Shown one piece after another: positions 19,497-30,000 of a DNA stretch of 64,000 nt. Location of the stretch: positions 62,001 to 126,000 of the forward strand of contig CAKMXJ010000039.1 of the NCBI GenBank assembly GCA_928724745.1, written 5' to 3'. The position numbers and the translations under genes are program-made. Each line of letters opens with the position of its first letter. Position 1 is the stretch's first letter. The notes beneath the pieces were generated by a model that was given only the letters and a program-made list of their open reading frames with translations, made no database searches and was not told where the DNA came from. Source of the DNA: Anthracocystis setariae (lineage: Eukaryota; Basidiomycota; Ustilaginomycetes; Ustilaginales; Ustilaginaceae).

Positions 19497-20582
19497 ATGG
19501 AGATGATCTCGTTCAACGTTGACCACGGCTTCCTTGAAGGAGTCGTGCGTGGTTACCGCACCTCGCTTCTCAACGCCAACCACTACCAATCTCTCACCCA
19601 GTGCGAAACCCTGGACGACTTCAAGATGCAGCTCCAAGCCACCGACTATGGTAACTTTCTTCAGAACGAGCCCAGCCCGATCTCGACCTCGACCATTGCC
19701 GAGAAGGCAACGCGCAAACTTGTAGCAGAGTTCGAGTACCTGAGGACCAACGCCACTCAGCCATTGAGCAAGTTCTTGGACTACATGACCTACGCGTATA
19801 TGATCGACAATGTCATCCTCCTCATCACCGGTACACTACATGAAAGGGATACTCACGAGTTGTTGGAACGCTGCCACCCACTTGGCGTCTTTGACACCAT
19901 GCCCGCCCTGTGTGTTGCTTCCACCGTTGAGGAGCTTTACAACTCGGTCCTAGTCGAGACCCCGCTCGCGCCCTACTTCCGCGACTGCATCTCTGCCTCG
20001 GACCTCGACGACTTGAACATCGAAATCATCCGCAACACGCTGTACAAGGCCTATCTTGAAGATTTTTACCAATTCTGCCAGTCACTCGGCGGCACCACGG
20101 CCGAGACCATGTGCGAGCTGCTCTCGTTCGAAGCCGACCGTCGCACCATCAACATCACCATCAACTCGTTTGGCACTTCGCTCTCCAAAGAAGACCGCGC
20201 GCGCCTCTTCCCCAACATCGGCAAGCTCTTCCCTGCGGGCAACAACGTGCTCGCTAAAGCCGACGAGCTGGATCAAGTCAAGCAGGTGTGCGATGCGATC
20301 CCCGAGTATCGCTCGTTCTTCGATTCCTCCTCGTCCTCAGCCGCGAACGGAGCGGGCGTCGCAGCCGCCAGTGGTGAGGCCAACGCAGACATGTTGGAGG
20401 ATAAGATGTTCAAACTCGAGGTTCAGCTCAATCGCATCTTGACAATCACCCAGTTCCAGTTCGGCATCTTTTATGCGTGGCTCAAGCTTAAGGAGCAGGA
20501 GATTCGTAGCATTACGTGGATTGCAGAGTGCATTGCCCAGAACGCGAGAGATCGAATCGCTGATTTCATCCCTCCCATTTAA
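19497..20582 (+). CDS. VMA6: V-type H+-ATPase subunit d (Vma6)
   Basis: 361 residues, intronless, close to the usual 340-360 of the family. Subunit d couples the central rotor stalk (D/F) to the membrane c-ring of the vacuolar proton pump. Family features run the full length: F-N-V-D-H-G-F-L-E-G-V-V-R-G-Y at the N-terminus; L-T-Q-C-E-T-L-D-D-F-K-M-Q-L; D-Y-M-T-Y-x-Y-M-I-D-N-V-I-L-L-I-T-G-T-L-H; H-P-L-G; Y-L-E-D-F-Y; and the C-terminal F-Y-A-W-L-K-L-K-E-Q-E-I-R-S-I-T-W-I-A-E-C-I-A-Q. A fungal Ser/Ala-rich insertion lies near residues 277-300. Two nearby ATGs (19497 and 19503) could both serve. It converges with the Zn2Cys6 gene. Confidence 0.95.
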   Translation: MEMISFNVDHGFLEGVVRGYRTSLLNANHYQSLTQCETLDDFKMQLQATDYGNFLQNEPSPISTSTIAEKATRKLVAEFEYLRTNATQPLSKFLDYMTYAYMIDNVILLITGTLHERDTHELLERCHPLGVFDTMPALCVASTVEELYNSVLVETPLAPYFRDCISASDLDDLNIEIIRNTLYKAYLEDFYQFCQSLGGTTAETMCELLSFEADRRTINITINSFGTSLSKEDRARLFPNIGKLFPAGNNVLAKADELDQVKQVCDAIPEYRSFFDSSSSSAANGAGVAAASGEANADMLEDKMFKLEVQLNRILTITQFQFGIFYAWLKLKEQEIRSITWIAECIAQNARDRIADFIPPI

Positions 20583-20820
20583 CTTAAAGTTTGATTCACT
20601 TCAATACCCTATCACTGACGATAACGTCCGGTCTCCCCTTTCTGTCTCCATCGTTTCCGAAATTTGCATTCACAAGGCTTCGTTCTGTTGTGATCACTGG
20701 TCTTGCGTCGATTGGGGAGGTTAGGGAGTGAAATCTGAAATGGCTGATTGCAAGTGGGTGGGGTTTGGAGTGCAGCTTTGCTTGAACTTGACACACTCGA
20801 ACAGGCGGCATGTGGCGCTC

Positions 20821-23595
20821 CTACAAGGGGATTTCGACGCCGTCCAAGATAGCCAGCCAGTCGTGGGTATCCAAGAGGAGCGGGACGTTTGCCAATACAT
20901 CGCTTCCTGCCGTTGCTGTGGTTGCTGTTGCTGTTGCGACTGTAGATCCAGCCGAGGGGTTGTCTGGAGGGAAGAACGATGCGGGCGTTTGGAGGTGTGA
21001 GGTTTGGTAAATCCAGGCGGTTTCATCGGGCGTGTTGTTTGGGTAGATGGGAGGCAGGTGCGAATACTGTTGCTGTTGATAAGCCGCAGAAGAGGAGGAG
21101 GCGTAGGTAGGTTGCGAGGGGCTGGATGATGGTGGTGGTGGCATGGAATGCGAGGTGTTCGCATGACCTTCTCGACTCGCCGAAGCGTGAGAAGAGTGAG
21201 TATCGACAGCATTGGCCAGATCATGCAGAGACGGACTTCGCACTCTCCCCTCACCACCAGCAGCCAAGTCCTTCCTCACGCCTCTTGCGAGACCCGAGAC
21301 CCGCGCCTTGACTCGATACGCCCCATCCCTCGGCGACCCCGCACCGACCGAAGAAGGACTAGCTCCACTCGCACTCGTCGGACTCGGTCGCCCAATATCA
21401 TGAGCCATAACAAACGAAGTCAAATCCCGCTGACTCTCGATCTTGCCCAAACCATCGTCCCCACCTTCCTCTCCCCGATTCTCCAACCCACCTCGTTTCT
21501 CTCCAATCTTGTCCATCACCTTATCCCTCAACTCGCTTCTCGCATTGAGCAGCGCATACACCAACTTGGAGTTGATCAGCGCCGTCTGATCCCCGCGTTC
21601 CGCGAGCTTGTCGAACAACGATGAGATTTCGACAAGCTTGCCGGAGAACCAGTCGAGATCCACCGACGACGAAGCCGGAACGCGTGGCGAGTCCAGCAAT
21701 CTCGACGTCGTCGGCGGAAGCTTGAACGATTTGTGCGCGTTTGAAGGCGCAAAGTCGCTCCTGATCTCGGCCCCGGGTCTGATGCCAGAAGTAGCACCTT
21801 GAACGCCCGGACCCGGCTGTGACGTTGCATCCTGCCCGAGGATGGGGATGCATAGCACCGTACACGCCAAGAAGACGTGTCTCGAGATCCAAGACGACGA
21901 GAAGGGAACGTATGGATCGCGAACCAACATCCAGATGCTCGGCAGCAACTCGATCACCTTTCTCGCCAGATTCAACGCATAGTACCGCATCCCTGACTCG
22001 GGCACCCAAGGCAAGAACATGAAGTTACTCGTCGCCAAGCACCTTACCGAGTACCAAGACGACGTCATAATGAGTGCACCGACAAACTCCCTAAACAGCT
22101 CCCTGACATCCTTTTCCGGCATCCTCAGATGATCACCCCTGTCCAGAAGCTCAGGAAGTTCGGCCAACAGCTGAGCATGACTCCTACCCCCCAACGACTC
22201 GCGCGGTGTACTGGGATCGTACAGTTGGCAGATGCCACGATCGAACTCCATGATCTTCTCCACCGCATCCTGGTCCCTTGCCCTCTGCGTCGCCCAATCT
22301 CCCTTACTGCGTTTGGCCGTCAATGCGCTCAGCTGGACCGGCAAAAGTCGCAATTTACTAACGTACTGACTGAACAGGTACGTCAACTCCTCCGCCTCGG
22401 ACCACATGCCCTTGTCTGGCGGAGGCAGTGCTTCGGCATCGTCATCGAGCATCGGTGGAGCTCCAGAGTACAGACACATCCACCTCTCGGTCACCACAAG
22501 CATCTTTCCGATCCTGCGCCTCATGTTGACCAGCTCCTTGGGCGAGATCTCTGGGTCGTCGTGAGCAAGCGCCAGAGGGCGCAACGGACGCGTTTCGTCA
22601 TACAGATTGAGCCCGATGGCGCGACGAAGGCACTCGCCGTTGAGGATAAAGCCGAAGTCAGTCCTACCGAGGAGCGAAAAGATGCGCACACACAAGGTGT
22701 CGAACCCGAACCGGTCCAGCGAGTAGTCGGTCACGGTTTCCATGTAGTGCAACCACTCTCCACGCCGAGCAGGAGAGGGAGACGAGAGGATGGTCCCGCC
22801 CTTCACCAGGGCAAATGCTGCGGTGATCCAGCCATCTCGTTGCTCGGCCATAGGTCGGGTGAGGTTGAGCATATCTTCACATCGTTGCGGGATCAGGAAA
22901 GAGGTGGATGCGAGGCACATGAGCAGACTGCCCACCATGCAGCGAGAGATGCCCGCTCCCGTGTCGTTGTCGTCGGAAGCGGGCGATGAGCTAGTGGAAG
23001 CAGTGGAGTGAATGAGTCGCATCCAAGCTCGCCAGAATTGCTTCTCTTGAATCGGGATCATGATGTATACCATATCTTGCATGAAGTAGGTCAGGATCTT
23101 CTCCACATCGTGTTGAGGTGGGAAGAGGTGTGCAACGTCTGGCCACGTCAGGCGCAAGCTGCGCGTGAGGACTGCGGGTTCGCCATCGCGAGTCGGGGTA
23201 TATGATGGCGATCGCGTCCTGCTAGCGGATGGCTCGATAGCAGACTCGAGCTGATCGATATTCCGACGGAGTATTGCAATGTGGTGTCGAATCGCATCGT
23301 TGTTTGCTTGAGATGATGTCGAGGCTGGTGCGACCTCTATCACTTGCGATACTCTCGCGCGCTTCGGTGGCCTCGACTCTGAAGCAGCTGATGCACCAGG
23401 ACTGGCTCCACGAGATTCGGCTGCTGCATCGCCTGCTTCTACATAGCATCGATCCTGCGTTCCCCTCAGCTGGCAACTTGCGCACGGTTTGACGCGATCG
23501 CACTTTGTCTTGCGCTGCTTGCATGGCTGGCAGTTGTACCGATACGCGGCTACCTGCAGCGCACGTGGTTTGCCTTGGGCAGCCAGCTCTGACAT
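20821..23595 (-). CDS. Zn2Cys6 binuclear-cluster transcription factor
   Basis: 924 residues, intronless, ATG at 23595-23593. The N-terminal cluster has cysteines 22, 25, 32, 38, 41 and 50 (C-x2-C-x6-C-x5-C-x2-C-x8-C) with the basic loop K-Q-R-K-T-K, the fungus-specific DNA-binding domain. A helical segment follows at about residues 95-130. The middle region (about 150-560) looks like the fungal transcription-factor regulatory domain, with M-Q-D-M-V-Y-I-M-I-P-I and R-R-A-I-G-L-N-L-Y-D. The C-terminal third is Ser/Pro/Gln-rich and probably activating, ending in an acidic-hydrophobic W-L-A-I-L-D-G-V-E-I-P-L. Target genes cannot be predicted. The reading is uninterrupted despite the low-complexity tail. 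Confidence 0.88.
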   Translation of the reverse strand: MSELAAQGKPRALQVAAYRYNCQPCKQRKTKCDRVKPCASCQLRGTQDRCYVEAGDAAAESRGASPGASAASESRPPKRARVSQVIEVAPASTSSQANNDAIRHHIAILRRNIDQLESAIEPSASRTRSPSYTPTRDGEPAVLTRSLRLTWPDVAHLFPPQHDVEKILTYFMQDMVYIMIPIQEKQFWRAWMRLIHSTASTSSSPASDDNDTGAGISRCMVGSLLMCLASTSFLIPQRCEDMLNLTRPMAEQRDGWITAAFALVKGGTILSSPSPARRGEWLHYMETVTDYSLDRFGFDTLCVRIFSLLGRTDFGFILNGECLRRAIGLNLYDETRPLRPLALAHDDPEISPKELVNMRRRIGKMLVVTERWMCLYSGAPPMLDDDAEALPPPDKGMWSEAEELTYLFSQYVSKLRLLPVQLSALTAKRSKGDWATQRARDQDAVEKIMEFDRGICQLYDPSTPRESLGGRSHAQLLAELPELLDRGDHLRMPEKDVRELFREFVGALIMTSSWYSVRCLATSNFMFLPWVPESGMRYYALNLARKVIELLPSIWMLVRDPYVPFSSSWISRHVFLACTVLCIPILGQDATSQPGPGVQGATSGIRPGAEIRSDFAPSNAHKSFKLPPTTSRLLDSPRVPASSSVDLDWFSGKLVEISSLFDKLAERGDQTALINSKLVYALLNARSELRDKVMDKIGEKRGGLENRGEEGGDDGLGKIESQRDLTSFVMAHDIGRPSPTSASGASPSSVGAGSPRDGAYRVKARVSGLARGVRKDLAAGGEGRVRSPSLHDLANAVDTHSSHASASREGHANTSHSMPPPPSSSPSQPTYASSSSAAYQQQQYSHLPPIYPNNTPDETAWIYQTSHLQTPASFFPPDNPSAGSTVATATATTATAGSDVLANVPLLLDTHDWLAILDGVEIPL

Positions 23596-24035
23596 GGTTC
23601 CACAAGTAGACCACTACAGGGAGCAGAATACCGTGAGATGGTGGTGTGATCGAGTCACAGTGGATGGCTGAGTTGGTTGTAAAGCACGCAAAGTGGAGGA
23701 CGAGAAGAAAGTCGAGTTGCGAGCCACGCCTCAACCAATTCCATCCGCGCCTTTCCCGCGGTGCTTGCATTTGGTCTTCGCGCCTTGCACTTTTACACCC
23801 ACCGAATCACGTTCTTGCCCGCAACAAAAGCTCCTGCTCCAACACACCGACATTCGCAAGGATTTCCATGCTCTGGTGTGATGCATCGCCCGGAGAAACT
23901 CAGAATGATGCTGATCGAGTGCGATGAATTGGTTGGGATGCGTACTGTACAAATGTAGTTTGGGGTCATGCTGCTGGCGTGTGGTGTCTCAAACGTTGAC
24001 TAGGGGAGACACCAGAAAGGGTGGACGGATCCAAA

Positions 24036-27000
24036 TCACTTCCGCTTCTTGACAAACAGTGCATTGAGTGCAGCGTTCGAGGGTTTCGGTGGACTAGCCG
24101 GTCGCCTGGGCAGAGCCGCAAGGCCTCGTGAGCTTCCATCGCTAGTACCGTTCCGACTGCTTGCACCGTTTGGGACACGCTCTCGTGGGCTTACCCCGGT
24201 CGGCGTCACCGGTTTCCTTGTAACACCAGCGGCAACGCCCGGCGGACTCTGCCGGGGCGGAGCACGAGGCTTGCCCACAGGGAGATCATTGGCTGGGGCT
24301 CCTGTTCGAGGCGGCCGCATGGGTACGCTGTTACTGGGGCTGGCACCAGGTCGACCGTTCATTGCGCCTGGGCGGACGGGCGCTCGCGAAGAGGGCGACG
24401 CGGCCTCGGATGGAGTTCGCGGTTTGCCATAGCTTTCAACCACACCGTTGATGCCATCCGTTGATACGCGCGGTCTCTTCGGGGCCATCTTGGGATCCTG
24501 CACAACGATGGCTTTGCGCTTCTTATCTTCGCTGTTTGGTCTGACTGGCGGCGCAACCCCATTCGGGCTCGGCATGGGCCTCTTGGCATGTCCGTTGCTT
24601 GTGTTGACCGGCGGAGGCGCGAACGAAGTGCTTGTCGAGACTGAAGGTGGTCTTACGGGCGGAGGTCCAGGAGGCCGTGCCACCTTTGGCTGCGTTGCAT
24701 TGGCACCAGCCGCAACCGCTGGGGAACTCGTTGCCGGCTTCTTAGGCTCGATGTTGGTGATGTTCTTGGCAAGCGTGCGGTCTCCCTTCTGTAGCATGGC
24801 TACGCTGATGGGCTGCAGAGCTTCACGTTGCTCTGCCGTGGATACCAAGAGTTCCCAAATCGGATCACCGCGTCGCAAATGTTCGGCGTTCCCGACGATG
24901 AACAGGTTGCTCTTGGCACGAGTCACCGCTACGTTGAGACGTCGACGATCGCTCAAGAAACCGATGCCGCGTTTGTCGTTCGCTGAACGGACGCAGCTCA
25001 GGATGATGATGTCTTTCTCCTGTCCTTGGAAGCCGTCAACCGTGTTGAAGTCGATGCGGTCCACAATCTCGTCGCCATATCGCTGTTGGAACGTCCGCTT
25101 GAGCTCGAACACCTGGGCTTTGTACATGGTAACCACGCCGATGCGATAATCAAAGTTTTCCCTCGGGTAATCGATTCGTAACCGCTCGTAGAGTGCCAAC
25201 GCGACATTGGCCTCCTCCTTGTTGATGATTGAGTGCATTCTTCCAGGAGACTCTGGTGCTTTGATGGACAGGAACTTGAACGGCCGAGTCAGGTCGTACT
25301 TGTGCCACGGTTGGCGTGTCAGTTCGGCCATGTCTGGTCCATCCTGCAGCTTCGAATCGTAGAAGGCTTTGGACGGGAACACCGAGATTTCAGGATGCAT
25401 ACGGTACTGGATGCTGAGCAAGTGCACGGCCGAAGGCGATCTCTCGAACATCCTCACGAAGAGCGACTGCGAGTACCCGAGCTTCTCGGCCTGTTGCGAG
25501 ATCACTGTCGGTGGCAATTGGTTGGGATCACCGACCATGATGCACTGCTTGCAACCGTAGCGCAAAGGAATGATCGTGCTCAGCTCCACCGCCTGGGCGG
25601 CTTCGTCGATGACGACCGTCTCGAAGTCGAATGCGACGCCGCTGAGCATCTCGTGACCTGCTCCGGACAGGGTTGTGCAGATCACATCAGCATCGCTGAG
25701 AATGTCCTGCCGAGCGCGTCGACGATCCGCTTCGCGCTGTCGATGCTGGCTCTGCTGCTTATCCCTAGCCTCGTCCAGCCTAGACATGACTCCAAGACGC
25801 TTGGCGGACAGGTTACGGATCTCGGCCTCAAGCTGCGTAATCAGCGCCTGATTCCCCGATCCACGAGCCTGGGAGAGCTCAGTCTGCTTCTGCTCACGCT
25901 GCATCTTGAGGTTGTGGATCTCGCCGCGCAAGGCACCGGGATCGACTGTGCCACCGTTGCGGTTGGCATCGAACGCAGTGCCGCCTTCCAGTCGCTGCTC
26001 GATGAGATGATCAAGCGAGATGTCTTTGACGCTGATATTCATGGTCTCTTCGCGTCCAACACGGACGACCTTGGGATGAATCACCCTGCCATCAGCGAGG
26101 CGGATGCCTGCTCGAGCTCGCTTAGCCACTTCATCGATGGCGGCGTTACTGGGCGCACACAGCAGAATCTTCTTGGTTGCCCCGACCTTGCCCTGCACTT
26201 GTCCAGCCTGCACCGATGTCGACGGGCCTTTGCGATTCGAGACGAAGGCTCCGATCAGCGCGCAGATCGTCTTTGTCTTACCGGTACCGGGGGGACCTTG
26301 GATCAGTGAGAAGCCTTCCGTGGATAGTGATCCCAGGATGGCTCTTGCTTGCGGCTCGTTGACCTGATAGCCCTGCATCGCTTTCTTGACCTCATCGTTG
26401 GTGAGCGTCGGTTTGGGAGCGACACGCGCCTTGATCACGTCGCTGAAAAGGTCGAAGTAGGGGGCCGCCATCAGCGCCGCAAACTCACGATGCATTGTCA
26501 CCAGCGAGAACAGCCTCTTGATGTCCCACTTGGACCTGTTGACGAGAGCAGTGTTGATCCCTTGACGGTCGTCGCACAGGCAGCAACGCAACGTCAGCTG
26601 ATGACCCTGGGGATGGCGCTTGAACGCTTCGACCTTGGCCAAAACGCATTTGGGCTCCTTGCCCGAGATGGCTGGGGTCCTCTCCCTGAGGAGGACGATC
26701 TCGGTGTCATTGTAATTGACTGTTGGGGGAAGCAGGTCCGGAGAGATGGTGACGTTGACGTCAACGAACAGATCGACTTTGGACCGACCGGCGACTTCGA
26801 GCGGGATGCTTGGCTCCTTGTTGGTCTCGGCTTCCTCCTTAGCCTGCTGAAATTGGGCCCAGCATTCGAGCAAAAGAAGTGGGCCGAGAACGTTTCCATA
26901 ATCGGGGGCGTTTGTGAAGAATGGCTGCATGCGTCGGTAGTTGGGTTCGCTTCCCGACTGCGCAGGCGGGCGGTCGCCCTTGTAGGAGTAGTCCCATGAC

Positions 27001-30000
27001 AGAATGCTCCGATGCAAAGCCGCATAGTCTGGTGGACTGCGAAGGATTCGCTTGCGCTCAGCGTCGGCACGCTCGCGACGAGCTCGTTCGAGATGAAGGT
27101 CCTCCTTGACGATCATTTGACGCCGCTGTGGCTGTGCAATCTTAGGGATACGCGGTCCGTCCCTCTTCGCATTGAGTGCTGCCAAACCCTTAGCTTCGGC
27201 CTCGTCATCGCTGGAGTCGGAGTCGGAGGACGAAGACGTGGTGGCATCGCTTTCCTTTCCGCCTGCTTTCTTGCCCGCTGCAGCTTTGCCTGCTGCCGTG
27301 GTCGGACCCGGCATTTTGTTGATGAGTGCGCCTGTCACCGAGCTGACGGCAGCAGGAGCTTTAACAGTCACGTCGTCCTCGTGGTTGCGTCCCCAGCGAT
27401 TCTCACCAGAGCGCACATTGACGTTGCTCGGCCTGTACGACCGGCTAGAGCTTCCCAGTTCCTGACGCAGCTGCGCCATTTTGCCCGTGCCGGCTTTCGA
27501 AGTGCTTGGTCGCGAACTCATAGATGTGCCTGCGGTGTAGATTCCACGAGCAGCTGCTCCACGATAGGCGTTGATCGGCGCAGAGGGGGTAGATGCCGGC
27601 GCTGCTTTAGGGCGGGTAAAGTCGAGCGTGATGGGCTTCTTCGCGGTTCCGTCAACGCGGTCATCTCTGTCAACGTCAATGATGTCCTTCGGGTCGACCG
27701 TGGCAAAGCTGAGCTTGGTTTGCTTGAGCTTGTTCTTTCTGCGTTGTTCTTGGCTTTTGCTCAACATGCCGAGGTTGCCGACACCAGCCCACCAATGCGC
27801 GTTCTCGACCTCGCTCTTGGGGCGTTGGGAGTGCGACGAAGCACTTGGCACATATGCTGTCTTTGAGGCCGAGGACGCGTCTTCGCGTTTCGACGTCGAG
27901 GCACCAGCAGCTAGTGCGTCTGGTGACGGTGCAGCCTTGAGATCCCTTGCGGCGTTGTCGTCGTCCTCGTCACTGATTTCGATGATGTCGGCTTTGGGGT
28001 CTAGACGCACTCTCAGATCGGCGAGCTCGTCAATGGACAGCAACGTGTGTCTTGCCGAGGCTTCCTTGATGCCCATCTGTTCATCGATGAAGCTAAGCAT
28101 TCTGGTCTTGGACCGCGAAGGGAGCTCGAACTCACCCCCAAACTCGTCGATTGCCTTGAGGATGAAGGACTGCGTTTCGCGTAGGATGTCTTCATCGTTC
28201 ATGCGCAGCCAGCTGATGGCGGATTCGAGGGGCGACGCAAGCGCACGTACCATCATCTCTTCTTCGGCTGACTGGAGTTCCTCTTCTTCGTCAGCTTGCG
28301 CCTTGCCTGTCCATCGACCGGGAGCTTCGGCGGCGAGGCGAACTACGTGGCGAAAGACGGCGAGGGCGTCCACCATCTCGGATGCAAAGATGGTGACATC
28401 GCGGAACCAAGCAACCATCTCTTCTCGGGCGAGCAAGTTTGACCAGGCAGGCGTGCGCTTGAAGATGGCAGCAACGCTCTCGCACATCAGGCGCCAGATG
28501 GTTGGTGCTTTCAAAGCGACCGCTTGCAGAGAGTTACGGTCTTCGACCAGCGTCCACGACGTTCCCGGTCGGAAGATACCGTCGGTGCTACCTGCAAGCA
28601 CGTTGACAATGTCTGCGAAGCTGCGAACCATCCACTTGGCGAGCTCGTTAGCTTCGATAAGATTGGTGGTAGCTTGAACGAAGCGGTCGAGATAGTCGGC
28701 CAAGGCGCGAAGTGACGAGGTGTAATTGATCTGAAAGAGGATGCGGAAGCAGTCGGCACGGCTTTCCACAGTGCTGAAGGCTTGACGGAGCAGGTTCTGC
28801 GCGGGGCGATAGATGTCCGGATCAGGGCAAAGGTTGAGTAGCAGAAGGCTGTAAGCATCGGCGGTGCAGAGCTGCTGGACCTGTTCTTCACGGGTGAGCT
28901 CGCCAAAGTCGGCCAAACGCTCGGCAAAGTCGGAACGTCGCATGGCACGGAACGCACTCAGCACGCTGGCAACTGACTGGCGAACGCGGGTGACATATGC
29001 ATCATAAGCAGCGCCGGTTCCTGCGGACGGCGGCTTGAGGGTATGCGTTTGTAAGGATGGTGGAGTACAATGAGCGATCCGGGCCAGGGCTCCCAATAAA
29101 ATGCTGATGCCCTCCTTTGAAGAACCGATGGCGGTGATGTTGTAAACCTCCTTCCAAAGCAGGCTGCAGATTTCGATCATGGGGTAGTGCTTGCTGGCCA
29201 AGTTGTCGTAGAATGTCTCAATGGACGGTATCGGAGTGTGCGTTGAAGACTTGCTGTCGCGCTGCGAGCGTGCCCTCTCCTTCGATTTGGCAATGTTGCG
29301 TGACGAAAGAGAAGAAAGCATTTCGAGAGATGCGACAAGGTTGGTTGCATCTCGCTCGAAAGCCTGGACGATGAGTTCGCGAGCCGCACGTCTAGTTGGC
29401 TCATCGGCCTTTGAATCTTCCGACAAGGCGATTCGGGAGATTGGCACAGCATATAGGTCGACTACCGCACGACTGTTGGCGTCGTCAGCGTGATTCAGCA
29501 CAAGATCGATGGCTTCGGTGAAAGCGACGGATCGGCACTCGTTGGGGACATGCCCTTGCTGCATTCGCTCAAAGAGAAAGTTAGCGATGCGTTTGATGGC
29601 CTCGCTAAAGGGCTTGCCCCCTTGTGACCGAAGAGTGTCGAGGTGAAGACGCATCCAGCCGAAGAAGAGGCCTTTCTCGCGAGGAGTCGACACAGTGCCC
29701 TGAGATTCGAACAGGGGCTTGGTGAAGTAGGAGTTGTCGAGGATGCCTGACAAAACGACGGTGGGGAAGTCGTCATCCACGCTGGTAGAGAGCAGCTGAG
29801 CTGTGCTGCCGGACCAAATTGAAGGACCTCGGAGTTTGAGGAGGACAGAATAGGCTTTGAGGACGTCGCGAAAGCGATCATCTCGATCGTGGACGTGGCT
29901 GAGGACGGCGGTGGTGAGTGGCGCTGCCGAAGTAGGAGCGGCGTTGAGGATGATGGAGAGGAGAGACCAATCGGCTGCAGAGCCTTGCTCCGAGTAACGC

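Noticed and set aside
25233..28677. Two plus-strand frames of 358 and 368 codons opposite SEN1
   Set aside because: Shadows of the helicase gene; no domains and no independent promoter or splice structure.
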